A stretch of DNA of 55,785 nucleotides. Origin: Streptomyces thermodiastaticus (GTDB taxonomy: Bacteria; Actinomycetota; Actinomycetes; Streptomycetales; Streptomycetaceae). Position 1 is the stretch's first letter. Every line of letters begins with the position of its first letter. Below the pieces are notes generated by a model, which saw only the letters and a program-made list of their open reading frames with translations, did not search any database and was not told the origin of the DNA. Below, piece by piece: positions 46,657 through 54,980 of this stretch. The stretch lies in the NCBI RefSeq assembly GCF_014656135.1, contig NZ_BNBV01000034.1:1-55785 (forward strand). Direction: 5' to 3'. The position numbers were made by a program, and so were the translations under genes.

Positions 46657-47892
46657 TTGGCACGGAAGATCGGCAGCCGGTACACCGCCCACCAGATCCT
46701 GGGACGGGGCAGCGCCGGCACGGTGTGGCTCGGCGAGGGACCGGACGGCCCCGTCGCCATCAAGCTGCTGCGCGAGGACCTGGCCTCGGACCAGGAACTC
46801 GTGGGCCGCTTCGTACAGGAGCGCACCGCCCTGCTGGGGCTGGAGCACCCCCACGTCGTCTCCGTGCGCGACCTCGTGGTCGACGGCGACGACGTCGCCC
46901 TGGTGATGGACCTGGTCCGCGGCACCGACCTGCGCACCCGCCTGGAGCGGGAACGGCGGCTCGCCCCCGAGGCGGCCGTGGCGATCGTGGCGGACGTGGC
47001 GGACGGGCTGGCCGCGGCGCACGCCGCCGGGGTGGTGCACCGGGACGTCAAACCGGAGAACGTGCTGCTGGACATGCAGGGCCCGCTCGGTCCCGGCGGC
47101 GCGCATCCGGCGCTGCTGACCGACTTCGGTGTGGCCAAGCTCATCGACGCTCCGAAACGCACCCGCGCGACGAAGATCATCGGTACCCCCGACTATCTGG
47201 CCCCGGAGATCGTGGAGGGGCTGCCGGCGCGGGCCGCGGTGGACATCTACGCCCTGGCCACGGTGCTGTACGAGCTGCTGGCCGGCTTCACACCGTTCGG
47301 CGGCGGGCACCCCGGGGCGGTGCTGCGCCGGCACGTCACCGAGACGGTGGTGCCGCTGCCCGGCATCCCCGACGAGCTGTGGCAGCTGATCGTGCAGTGC
47401 CTGGCGAAGGCCCCGGCGTCCCGGCTGCGCGCCTCGGAGCTGGCGACGCGGCTGCGGGAACTGCTGCCCGCGCTCGCCGGCCTGCCCGCCCTGGAGGTGG
47501 ACGAGCCGGACGACGACCCGGTGGTGGAGCCCCAGGAGGAGCCGTCGGCGCAGGCGGCGCCGTCCGCCGGGGACCCGGCGCGGCGCACGGGAGCGGTGTC
47601 CCTGGTGCCCGGCGCGAAGCCGGACTCCAACCGGGACACGCACACCTCGATGCGGGTGCCCGCACCCGATGAGCTGGCCGGCGGCGCCCGCGGCACGGCC
47701 CGTGCCCCGCGCACCCCGGGCACGCCCCGCCCCGGTTCGGCCCGCCACCGCACCGCCGCCCGGCGCCGCCGGATCACCCTGTCCGTGGCCGGGCTCGCCC
47801 TCGTCGCCGCGGTGGGCGCGGGCGCCTGGTGGGCGACCTCCGCGGACGACACACCCCAGGACGCCCCCCACTCGGCTCCGCCGGTGCCGTAG
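46657..47892 (+). CDS. pkaB: Serine/threonine protein kinase PkaB
   Basis: This 411-residue kinase, a close relative of its upstream neighbour, has a Gly loop LGRGSAGTVWLGEG, catalytic Lys36 in GPVAIKLLREDLAS, catalytic loop VVHRDVKPENVLL, DFG in LLTDFGVAKLI, and activation segment GTPDYLAPEIVEG. An acidic linker (about 275-300) is followed by a basic region and a single C-terminal membrane helix (SVAGLALVAAVGAGAWWAT, about 375-393). The start is a TTG, supported by AGGAG 6 bp upstream and by protein similarity starting there. It lies 183 bp after pkaA. The substrates are unknown; the FHA protein nearby is a natural candidate. Confidence 0.92.
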   Translation: MARKIGSRYTAHQILGRGSAGTVWLGEGPDGPVAIKLLREDLASDQELVGRFVQERTALLGLEHPHVVSVRDLVVDGDDVALVMDLVRGTDLRTRLERERRLAPEAAVAIVADVADGLAAAHAAGVVHRDVKPENVLLDMQGPLGPGGAHPALLTDFGVAKLIDAPKRTRATKIIGTPDYLAPEIVEGLPARAAVDIYALATVLYELLAGFTPFGGGHPGAVLRRHVTETVVPLPGIPDELWQLIVQCLAKAPASRLRASELATRLRELLPALAGLPALEVDEPDDDPVVEPQEEPSAQAAPSAGDPARRTGAVSLVPGAKPDSNRDTHTSMRVPAPDELAGGARGTARAPRTPGTPRPGSARHRTAARRRRITLSVAGLALVAAVGAGAWWATSADDTPQDAPHSAPPVP

Positions 47893-47957
47893 CGCCCGCC
47901 CGGGGCGGTCCGCCGCGCCCGGCGCTCCACGGTTGGCGGAGCCGTTACGCTGGAGGC

Positions 47958-49073
47958 GTGGCAGTCGTCGACGTATCCGAAGAGCTGAAGTCCCTCTCCT
48001 CGACCATGGAGTCGATCGAGGCCGTTCTGGACCTGGACAAGATGAGGGCAGACATCGCCGTGCTCGAGGAGCAGGCGGCCGCGCCGTCCCTGTGGGACAA
48101 CCCGGACGAGGCGCAGAAGATCACCAGCCGGCTCTCCCATCTCCAGGCCGAGGTCAGGAAGGCGGAGGCGTTGCGCGGGCGGATCGACGATCTCGCGGTC
48201 CTCTTCGAGATGGCCGAGGAGGAGGACGACCCTGAGACCCGCGCCGAGGCCGAGGCCGAACTCGCCGCCGTGCGCCAGGCGCTGGACGAGATGGAGGTCC
48301 GGACGCTGCTGAGCGGCGAGTACGACGCCCGTGAGGCGCTCGTCAACATCCGCGCCGAGGCCGGCGGTGTCGACGCCGCCGACTTCGCCGAGCGGCTGCA
48401 GCGCATGTACCTGCGGTGGGCCGAGCAGCACGGCTACAAGACCGAGGTGTACGAGACCTCGTACGCCGAGGAGGCCGGCATCAAGTCGACCACCTTCGCC
48501 GTGCAGGCGCCGTACGCGTACGGCACCCTCTCCGTCGAGCAGGGCACCCACCGGCTCGTGCGCATCTCGCCCTTCGACAACCAGGGCCGCCGGCAGACCT
48601 CCTTCGCCGGCGTCGAGGTGCTGCCCGTCGTCGAGCAGTCCGACCACGTCGACATCGACGAGTCCGACCTGCGCATCGACGTCTACCGGTCCTCCGGGCC
48701 CGGCGGCCAGGGCGTGAACACCACCGACTCCGCGGTGCGCATCACTCACCTGCCCACCGGCATCGTCGTCTCCTGCCAGAACGAGCGCTCGCAGATCCAG
48801 AACCGGGCCACCGCCATGGCCGTGCTGCAGGCCAAGCTGCTGGAGCGGCGCCGCCAGGAGGAACAGGCCAAGATGGACGCCCTCAAGGGCGACGGCGGCA
48901 ACTCCTGGGGCAACCAGATGCGTTCCTACGTCCTGCACCCGTACCAGATGGTGAAGGACCTGCGCACCGAGTACGAGGTCGGCAACCCGGAGGCCGTGTT
49001 CAACGGCGAGATCGACGGGTTCCTGCAGGCCGGTATTCGCTGGCGCAAGCAGCAGGAGCAGCAAGCAAAGTAA
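47958..49073 (+). CDS. prfB: Peptide chain release factor 2
   Basis: RF2 recognises UAA and UGA stop codons and triggers release of the finished protein. The 371-residue protein has the RF2 codon-recognition SPF motif in VRISPFDNQGRRQTSFAG and the catalytic GGQ in SSGPGGQGVNTTDSAVR. Length is normal and there is no programmed frameshift of the E. coli type. A TACGCT -10-like element ends 6 bp before the GTG, so the message may be leaderless, although GGAGG also lies directly before the start. A strong terminator follows 10 bp after the stop. Confidence 0.96.
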   Translation: MAVVDVSEELKSLSSTMESIEAVLDLDKMRADIAVLEEQAAAPSLWDNPDEAQKITSRLSHLQAEVRKAEALRGRIDDLAVLFEMAEEEDDPETRAEAEAELAAVRQALDEMEVRTLLSGEYDAREALVNIRAEAGGVDAADFAERLQRMYLRWAEQHGYKTEVYETSYAEEAGIKSTTFAVQAPYAYGTLSVEQGTHRLVRISPFDNQGRRQTSFAGVEVLPVVEQSDHVDIDESDLRIDVYRSSGPGGQGVNTTDSAVRITHLPTGIVVSCQNERSQIQNRATAMAVLQAKLLERRRQEEQAKMDALKGDGGNSWGNQMRSYVLHPYQMVKDLRTEYEVGNPEAVFNGEIDGFLQAGIRWRKQQEQQAK

Positions 49074-49083
49074 CTTTGTCGAC

Positions 49084-49122
49084 AAGGCAACTGCCGCCCG
49101 CGGGGCGGCGGTTGCCTTTTTG
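49084..49122 (+). terminator. Terminator after prfB
   Basis: A 16-bp stem with one G-U pair (49084-49099 with 49103-49118) is followed by a run of T, the classic rho-independent form that is rare in this GC-rich genome. Confidence 0.93.
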
Positions 49123-49368
49123 CTCCCGGGTTGCCGGGGATTCGCGGCACGCTCACATCGCTCTTCGCCCCGCAAAGGACGCGTACCAGGACATCGCGCT
49201 CGCAACGGCCTTGACGTTGCTTTGATTTACCGGGAGGGTAAAGCGCGGCATGCGTGTCTCTGGGGCGCATGTGAACCGGGGGGCTTGCTTCAGTGTTCAG
49301 CTACCTCCGTCGATCACGGCCCCGCGCGCGGCCTCACAGACCATCCAGCTACTGGGGGTAGCAACTAC

Positions 49369-50223
49369 ATGACGAAGAAGACGCGGATCCGGGTCGCGAG
49401 GATAGCCGCCGGCGCCGTGATCGCCGCCGGTGCCTCGCTGACCGCCGCGGGTGCGGCGTCGGCCGCGGGCCTGGAGATCGGCGTGGGCCTGGGCACCGAC
49501 GGTGTCTCCGCCAAGGTCAACGTCACCGACGACCCCTCCTGCGACATCGGCACCAACCCGGAGTGCGACGACGAGCCCGGTAACCCGGGCGGCGGTGACG
49601 ACCAGCCGGGCAACCCGGGCGGCGGTGACGACAACCCCGGCAACCCGGGCGGCGGCGACGACAACCCGGGCAACCCGGGCGGTGGCGACGACAACCCCGG
49701 TAACCCGGGCGGTGGCGACGACAACCCGGGCAACCCGGGCGGCGGTGGCGACAACCCGGGCAACCCGGGTGGCGGTGACGACAACCCCGGCAACCCGGGC
49801 GGCGGCGACAACCCCGGCAACCCGGGCGGCGGCGACGACAACCCGGGCAACCCGGGCGGCGGTGACGACACCCCCGGCACCCCGGGTGACGACGAGAGCC
49901 AGACCCCGGGCACCCCGGGCGGCGGTGACAACGGCTCCGGCAACGGCGGTGGCAGCGACACCTCCGGCGGCGGTTCGAACACCAGCCCCGACGGCAACAG
50001 CACCGTCCCCCAGGAGCAGGGCTCCTCGGCCCTGACCGACACGGGTTCGGTCACCCCGGTCAGCAACACCACCCCGCAGGGTGAGGGCAGCGGCAAGCAG
50101 CTCGCCGAGACCGGTGCCGGTCAGACGGCGTTCCTGCTGGTCGGTGCCGCCACGATGATCGCGGGTGGCATCGGCTTCCGCGTGCTGCCGCGCATGATGG
50201 CCGGCCGCGGCGCCGCCGCCTGA
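49369..50223 (+). CDS. Secreted repeat protein with LAETG sortase signal
   Basis: This 284-residue exported protein has a signal peptide (about residues 1-34, ending AGAASAAG). A short N-terminal part with one Cys pair (SCDIGTNPEC) follows, then ten PGNPGGG-type repeats (unit PGNPGGGDDN), a Ser/Thr/Gly-rich stretch, and a cell-wall sorting signal. The last comprises LAETG (about residue 245), a hydrophobic helix and a basic tail. LAxTG is the motif used by class E sortases in Streptomyces, so the protein is probably linked to peptidoglycan. The ATG is preceded by GGGGG about 12 bp away. The repeat zone is very acidic and probably extended. Its role is unknown. Confidence 0.88.
   Translation: MTKKTRIRVARIAAGAVIAAGASLTAAGAASAAGLEIGVGLGTDGVSAKVNVTDDPSCDIGTNPECDDEPGNPGGGDDQPGNPGGGDDNPGNPGGGDDNPGNPGGGDDNPGNPGGGDDNPGNPGGGGDNPGNPGGGDDNPGNPGGGDNPGNPGGGDDNPGNPGGGDDTPGTPGDDESQTPGTPGGGDNGSGNGGGSDTSGGGSNTSPDGNSTVPQEQGSSALTDTGSVTPVSNTTPQGEGSGKQLAETGAGQTAFLLVGAATMIAGGIGFRVLPRMMAGRGAAA
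49567..49866. repeat. 30-bp coding tandem repeat
   Basis: Ten units of about 30 bp (one is 27 bp), each encoding a PGNPGGG core with two or so acidic residues, vary mostly at silent positions. The unit length keeps the reading frame if copies are gained or lost. Confidence 0.93.
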
Positions 50224-50295
50224 GCGCACCCCGTCACAGCCGTCCGCCACGGACGGCGTCCGTAGGCCTACGGAACGCGCCCGGCGCGCAACACC

Positions 50296-50329
50296 CGAGG
50301 GGCCCGGAGCACACGCTCCGGGCCCCTCG
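50296..50329. terminator. Terminator after the LAETG protein
   Basis: A perfect 15-bp stem CGAGGGGCCCGGAGC with its complement (50296-50310 with 50315-50329) around ACAC lies between two convergent genes and can serve both. Confidence 0.9.
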
Positions 50330-50401
50330 TAGCACGTTCTGGGGTGTCCGCGGACCACTGTCCGCCGAACGGGCGTCCCGCCCTCCCCGCAGGATGCGCG
50401 G

Positions 50402-50593
50402 TCACACGGTCTGGTGTGCCAGCAGCGCCACCGCGGCGATCAGCACCACCAGCAGCGCGATCAGCGCCATCGGGTTCCAGCCCGCGAACCCGTACTCCTG
50501 CTGCAGCCGCTCGCGGTTCGCACGGCACACAGGGCACCGGCCCTCGCTCACGGGCGCCGCGCAGTTCGCGCACACCAGCCGGTCGTACGTCAT
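50402..50593 (-). CDS. Small zinc-ribbon membrane protein
   Basis: This 63-residue protein has two Cys pairs (CANC at 8-11, CPVC at 20-23) forming a likely zinc ribbon. A short basic linker and one C-terminal membrane helix (ALIALLVVLIAAVALLA) follow. The ATG has an excellent site, AAGGAGGG, 8 bp upstream. Longer frames upstream have no such site. It is divergent from ftsE. I recognise similar small proteins at this position in streptomycetes, but no function is known. Confidence 0.82.
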   Translation of the reverse strand: MTYDRLVCANCAAPVSEGRCPVCRANRERLQQEYGFAGWNPMALIALLVVLIAAVALLAHQTV

Positions 50594-50880
50594 GCGCTCG
50601 CCCTCCTTGCACCGGTTCCACCTGTTCAACGCTCGCGCGCACGCGAACGTTCCCTCCTCCACCATGCCAGGTTCCCCGGAATTCAGCGCGTGATCCCCCG
50701 AGGTGCCCGCCGGGCGGGGGCCTGCCGGACGGCCGGGGGACGGCCCGAGGGGCGGCCGGAGGTCCGGCAGGGCGCGGACATAACGCCCAACTGTCCCGCA
50801 ACCCCCACCGGCGCCTGCGCCCGCACAGCCGACTCGCGTAATGTCACGCTCATCTACCCCCGGCGACACGTGGTGCATCC

Positions 50881-51570
50881 GTGATCCGATTCGACAACGT
50901 CACCAAGGTCTACCCCAAGCAGTCCCGCCCCGCCCTCAGGGACGTCTCCCTGGAGGTCGAGAAGGGCGAGTTCGTGTTCCTGGTGGGCTCCTCCGGTTCC
51001 GGAAAGTCCACCTTCCTGCGGCTGATCCTGCGCGAGGAGCGGGCCACCCACGGCCAGGTGCACGTCCTGGGCAAGGACCTCGCGCGGCTGTCCAACTGGA
51101 AGGTGCCGCAGATGCGCCGCCAGTTGGGAACGGTGTTCCAGGACTTCCGCCTCCTGCCGAACAAGACGGTGGCCGAGAACGTCGCCTTCGCGCAGGAGGT
51201 CATCGGCAAGTCCCGGGGAGAGATCCGCAAGTCCGTGCCGCAGGTGCTCGACCTCGTCGGGCTCGGCGGCAAGGAGGACCGGATGCCGGGCGAGCTGTCC
51301 GGTGGTGAGCAGCAGCGCGTCGCCATCGCGCGGGCCTTCGTCAACCGCCCCAAGCTGCTCATCGCCGACGAGCCCACCGGCAACCTCGACCCGCAGACTT
51401 CCGTCGGCATCATGAAGCTGCTCGACCGCATCAACCGGACCGGTACGACCGTCGTGATGGCGACCCACGACCAGAACATCGTGGACCAGATGCGCAAGCG
51501 CGTCATCGAGCTGGAGAAGGGCCGCCTCGTCCGCGACCAGGCGCGTGGCGTCTACGGCTACCAGCACTGA
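50881..51570 (+). CDS. ftsE: Cell division ATP-binding protein FtsE
   Basis: FtsE is the cytoplasmic ATPase that, with FtsX, transmits signals across the membrane to activate peptidoglycan hydrolases. The 229-residue protein has Walker A VGSSGSGKSTFLRLI, Q loop in VFQDFRLLPNKTVAENVAFA, signature LSGGEQQRVAIARAFV, Walker B LLIADEPTGNLDP, and switch His in VVMATHDQNIVDQM. The GTG start fits the family start MIRFDNVTKVYP. ftsX follows after 37 bp. Confidence 0.96.
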   Translation: MIRFDNVTKVYPKQSRPALRDVSLEVEKGEFVFLVGSSGSGKSTFLRLILREERATHGQVHVLGKDLARLSNWKVPQMRRQLGTVFQDFRLLPNKTVAENVAFAQEVIGKSRGEIRKSVPQVLDLVGLGGKEDRMPGELSGGEQQRVAIARAFVNRPKLLIADEPTGNLDPQTSVGIMKLLDRINRTGTTVVMATHDQNIVDQMRKRVIELEKGRLVRDQARGVYGYQH

Positions 51571-51607
51571 CGGAAGAGTCCACGTCGGAAAGGCTTGACC
51601 CAAGGCC

Positions 51608-52525
51608 ATGCGCGCCCAGTTCGTCCTGTCGGAGATCGGCGTCGGTCTCCGCCGCAATCTGACGATGACCTTCGCGGTCATCGTCTCCGTAGCCCTGTCC
51701 CTCGCGCTGTTCGGCGGGTCGCTGCTGCTGAGCGACCAGGTCACCAAGATGAAGGGCTACTGGTACGACAAGATCAACGTCTCGATCTTCCTCTGCAACA
51801 AGAACAACGCCGAGAGCTACCCCCAGTGCTCCAAGGGCGCGGTCACGGAGGACCAGAAGAAGGCCATCCTGGCGGACCTGAAGAAGATGCCGGTGGTCGA
51901 GAAGGTCACCTACGAGTCGCAGGACGAGGCCTACAAGCACTACAAGGAGCAGTTCGGCGACTCCCCGCTGGCCTCCGCCATCACACCGGACCAGATGCAG
52001 GAGTCGTACCGCATCAAGCTGAAGGACCCGCAGCAGTACCAGGTCATCGCCAGCGCCTTCAACGGGCGTGACGGCGTGCAGTCCGTGCAGGACCAGAAGG
52101 ACGTCCTGGACAATCTCTTCAACCTGCTCAACGGCATGAACTGGGCCGCCCGCATGGTGATGGCCCTGATGCTGGTGGTGGCGCTGATGCTGATCGTGAA
52201 CACGGTGCGCGTCTCGGCGTTCAGCAGGCGCCGCGAGACCGGCATCATGCGCCTGGTGGGCGCCTCCGGCTTCTACATCCAGGCGCCGTTCATCGCCGAG
52301 GCCGCCGTGGCCGGGCTCATCGGCGGCGCACTCGCCTGCGCGTTCCTCGCCGTCGGGCGGTACTTCATCATCGACCACGGCCTCGACCTGGCCCACAAGC
52401 TCACCCTGGTGAACTTCATCGGCTGGGACGCCGTCCTCACCAAGCTGCCGCTCATCCTGGCCACGAGCGTGCTGATGCCCGCACTGGCCGCGTTCATCGC
52501 GCTGCGCAAGTATCTGAAGGTATGA
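51608..52525 (+). CDS. ftsX: Cell division protein FtsX
   Basis: FtsX is the four-helix membrane partner of FtsE. The 305-residue protein has a short cytoplasmic N-terminus, a first helix (MTFAVIVSVALSLALFGGSL) and a ~130-residue outer domain with a Cys pair (SIFLCNKNNAESYPQCSKGA). The C-terminal three-helix unit includes VMALMLVVALMLIVNTVRVS and RRETGIMRLVGASGFYIQAP. The outer Cys pair could form a disulfide. The ATG follows AAGG. The next gene encodes an exported S41 peptidase. Confidence 0.95.
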   Translation: MRAQFVLSEIGVGLRRNLTMTFAVIVSVALSLALFGGSLLLSDQVTKMKGYWYDKINVSIFLCNKNNAESYPQCSKGAVTEDQKKAILADLKKMPVVEKVTYESQDEAYKHYKEQFGDSPLASAITPDQMQESYRIKLKDPQQYQVIASAFNGRDGVQSVQDQKDVLDNLFNLLNGMNWAARMVMALMLVVALMLIVNTVRVSAFSRRRETGIMRLVGASGFYIQAPFIAEAAVAGLIGGALACAFLAVGRYFIIDHGLDLAHKLTLVNFIGWDAVLTKLPLILATSVLMPALAAFIALRKYLKV

Positions 52526-52534
52526 CACTCGCCT

Positions 52535-52572
52535 CGACGGGCCGTACGGGCAACGCGCCGTGCGGCCCGTCG
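52535..52572 (+). terminator. Hairpin after ftsX
   Basis: A 15-bp stem with one G-U pair (52535-52549 with 52558-52572) lies 9 bp after the ftsX stop. There is no T run. It supports starting the next gene at 52594 rather than in the frame that opens at 52522. Confidence 0.75.
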
Positions 52573-52580
52573 CCGTTGTC

Positions 52581-52586
52581 TAGACT
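52581..52586 (+). promoter_or_regulatory. -10 element for a leaderless S41 peptidase transcript
   Basis: TAGACT ends 7 bp before the ATG of the peptidase gene, the spacing typical of leaderless messages. No -35 is clear. Confidence 0.5.
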
Positions 52587-52593
52587 CACCGCC

Positions 52594-53778
52594 ATGCCAG
52601 GCCGTGACCTGTTGTTCTGCCAGCCCCGCCGCTCTCGCACCGGGGCCGCTCTGACGCTGGTCTTCGCCGGTGTGCTGCTGACCGGGGCGGCGACCGGGGC
52701 CCTGCCCGGCTCCCGGCCGCAGGCGGCCCGTCCGCAGGCGTCCGGCGCGACCGGTCCGGCCGCGTCCACCGTGGCGCAGCAGGACGTCGCCAGGGCCGCG
52801 GCCGAGGCCATGGCCGAGGGCAAGTCCCCCGTGGAGGCCGCCGAACGGGCCGTCAGCCGCAGCGGCGACCGGTGGGCCGCGGTCTACTCCCAGGACGACT
52901 ACGAGGAGTTCCAGGAGGCCCTGGACGGCCAGTACACCGGGGTCGGTCTGTCGGCCCGGCGCGAGCGGGACGGCCGGATCGACATCACCCGGGTGCAGCC
53001 GGGCTCGCCCGCCGCCCGGGCGGGCATCAGCAAGGGCGACCGGCTGCGCAGCGTCGACGGCCGGACGGTGGACGGGCTGCCCGTCACCGAGGTCGTCTCC
53101 TTGCTGCGCGGCGACGCCGAGGACGCGCCCGCGGGCACCGCCGTCACCCTGGGCCTGGAGCGCGACCGGCGCACCTGGACGAAGACCGTGCGCAGAGCCC
53201 GGCTGTCGACGGACCCGGTCGCGGTGAGCCGGCTCTCCGGCCACGCGACCCTCGTGCGGATCTCCGCCTTCACCAAGGGCGTCGGCGACAGCGTCCGCAC
53301 CGCCGTGCGCGAGGCACCGCCCGGCGACGGCGTCATCCTGGACTTGCGCGGCAACTCCGGCGGCCTGGTCACCGAGGCCGTCGCCACCGCCTCCGCCTTC
53401 CTCGACGGCGGCCTGGTCGCCACCTACGACGCCGACGGCCGGCAGCACGTGCTGCAGGCCCGGCGCGGCGGCGACACCACCCGGCCCCTGGTCGCGCTCG
53501 TCGACGGGGGCACCATGAGCGCGGCCGAGCTGCTCACCGGGGCCCTGCAGGACCGCGGCCGCGCGGTCGTCGTGGGCTCGCGGACCTTCGGCAAGGGCTC
53601 GGTGCAGATGCCGCGCCGGCTGCCCGGGGGCTCGGTCGCCGAGCTGACCGTCGGGCACTACCGCACCCCCAACGGCCACACCGTCGACGGCCACGGCATC
53701 ACCCCCGACCTGCCCGCGGACGGCGACGTGCTGCGCCGGGCACGTACCGTCCTGGCCGGCCTCGGCCAGTCCCGCTGA
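52594..53778 (+). CDS. S41 family C-terminal processing peptidase with PDZ domain
   Basis: This 394-residue exported peptidase of the CtpA type has an N-terminal membrane or signal helix (about 16-36, AALTLVFAGVLLTGAATGAL). A helical part follows, then a PDZ domain (YTGVGLSARRERDGRIDITR; GSPAARAGISKGDRLRSVDG) and the protease core. The latter has DLRGNSGGL, the catalytic Ser in GGTMSAAELLTGAL (about residue 308) and Lys in GSRTFGKGSVQ (about 333). Placement after ftsEX suggests a part in division-linked wall or protein turnover, which is an inference. The ATG follows a -10 element by 7 bp, so the message is probably leaderless. Confidence 0.92.
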   Translation: MPGRDLLFCQPRRSRTGAALTLVFAGVLLTGAATGALPGSRPQAARPQASGATGPAASTVAQQDVARAAAEAMAEGKSPVEAAERAVSRSGDRWAAVYSQDDYEEFQEALDGQYTGVGLSARRERDGRIDITRVQPGSPAARAGISKGDRLRSVDGRTVDGLPVTEVVSLLRGDAEDAPAGTAVTLGLERDRRTWTKTVRRARLSTDPVAVSRLSGHATLVRISAFTKGVGDSVRTAVREAPPGDGVILDLRGNSGGLVTEAVATASAFLDGGLVATYDADGRQHVLQARRGGDTTRPLVALVDGGTMSAAELLTGALQDRGRAVVVGSRTFGKGSVQMPRRLPGGSVAELTVGHYRTPNGHTVDGHGITPDLPADGDVLRRARTVLAGLGQSR

Positions 53779-53857
53779 AGCGGGCCGCCGGCCCGCGCCC
53801 GCAAGGGGTCTATATCGCTCCCGCGCGCCCGCTGTGAGGTGCGAAAATGACGGCACT

Positions 53858-54337
53858 ATGGCAAAGGAAAAAGGGCGGAAGCTGATCGCGCAGAACAAGA
53901 AGGCGCGGCACGACTACCACATCCTCGACACCTACGAGGCCGGGCTGGTCCTCACCGGCACGGAGGTGAAGTCGCTGCGCCAGGGCCGTGCCTCGCTGGC
54001 CGACGGCTTCGTGCAGCTGGACGGACACGAGGCGTGGCTGCACAACGTGCACGTGCCCGAGTACAGCCAGGGCACGTGGACCAACCACAGCGCCCGCCGC
54101 AAGCGGAAGCTGCTGCTGCACCGGGTGGAGATCGACAAGCTGGAGGCGAAGTCCCAGCAGACCGGGCACACGATCGTGCCGCTGTCCCTGTACTTCAAGG
54201 ACGGCCGCGCCAAGATCGAGATCGCGCTGGCCAAGGGCAAGAAGGAGTACGACAAGCGGCAGACGCTGCGCGAGAAGCAGGACCGGCGCGAGGCGGCCCG
54301 TGCGATGGCCGCGGCCCGGCGCCGGCAGCGGGTCTGA
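53858..54337 (+). CDS. smpB: SsrA-binding protein SmpB
   Basis: SmpB binds tmRNA and places it in the empty A site of stalled ribosomes. The 159-residue protein has the OB-fold start NKKARHDYHILDTYEAGLVL and TGTEVKSLRQGRASLADGFV, then NVHVPEYSQGTWTNHSARRK. The basic C-terminal tail KGKKEYDKRQTLREKQDRRE enters the mRNA channel. The ATG (MAKEKGRK) fits the family; the frame is open 24 bp further upstream. The gene for its partner RNA lies 195 bp downstream. Confidence 0.96.
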   Translation: MAKEKGRKLIAQNKKARHDYHILDTYEAGLVLTGTEVKSLRQGRASLADGFVQLDGHEAWLHNVHVPEYSQGTWTNHSARRKRKLLLHRVEIDKLEAKSQQTGHTIVPLSLYFKDGRAKIEIALAKGKKEYDKRQTLREKQDRREAARAMAAARRRQRV

Positions 54338-54531
54338 GCAGGGCGGCGCGACCGGGTACCGTCCGCGGTCCGGCCGCACGGCGACGCCGGCGCGCCCCGG
54401 CGCAGACCGGACGGAATATGCTGGCATCAGCGGGCGTTGGTCACGTACGATGGTCCGCGCACCGCGAGCCGGTGCGATGCCCTTCTCGCAAGGGTGTGCG
54501 CCCCTCTCCGGAGGGTTTGAAAAATCAACAT

Positions 54532-54929
54532 GGGGATGATCGGTTTCGACAGCGGCTGTCGAAGCAGGGGAAGCGTGCCGAGGAAGCGGCCATGATCTCG
54601 TAAACCACAGGCCGAAAAAAATAATCGCCAACACCAAGCGCGATTCCTCCCAGCAGGCCTTCGCCCTCGCTGCCTGATCTCAGGTAGCGACCGCGAGCCT
54701 CCTATCACGGGAGTGTCAGCCCGGGGCTGTTCCCGACCCGGATCCTGGCATCAGCTAGGGAACTCCACCTCGATCCCGGTCACGGGGTGAAGAGGGAAAC
54801 CGCACAGTGACTGAGCCCGTCGGAGACTTGTCCGCGTGATCTCCGGGGCCGAGAAAAGCGAAGCGGACTGCGCACGGAGAAGCCCTGGTTCTGCACCGTT
54901 GGACGCGGGTTCGATTCCCGCCATCTCCA
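54532..54929 (+). ncRNA. ssrA: Transfer-messenger RNA (tmRNA)
   Basis: This RNA rescues stalled ribosomes and tags the unfinished protein for degradation. The 5' end GGGGATG pairs with CATCTCC at the 3' end to form the tRNA-like acceptor stem, with A54929 as the discriminator. The T-loop GGTTCGATTCCCGCC is intact. The 3' CCA is not encoded. The tag frame at 54627-54677 reads ANTKRDSSQQAFALAA then TGA, the Streptomyces tag. A terminator follows 19 bp later. A promoter may be TACGAT near 54450, which would give a precursor trimmed at the 5' end by RNase P. Confidence 0.97.
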
Positions 54930-54948
54930 CTCACCACCCCATGTGGGC

Positions 54949-54980
54949 AAGGCCCTGTCGCCCGGCGCGACGGGGCCTTT
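54949..54980 (+). terminator. Terminator after ssrA
   Basis: A 13-bp stem with one G-U pair (54949-54961 with 54967-54979) is followed by a short T stretch, just after the tmRNA. Confidence 0.9.

Noticed and set aside
44521..47871. 1116-codon minus-strand open frame opposite pkaA and pkaB
   Set aside because: It covers two well-supported kinase genes in the opposite frame and shows no domain.
49567..49866. CRISPR-like regular repeats
   Set aside because: The 30-bp units are contiguous, in frame and encode PGNPGGG repeats; there are no spacers and no cas genes.
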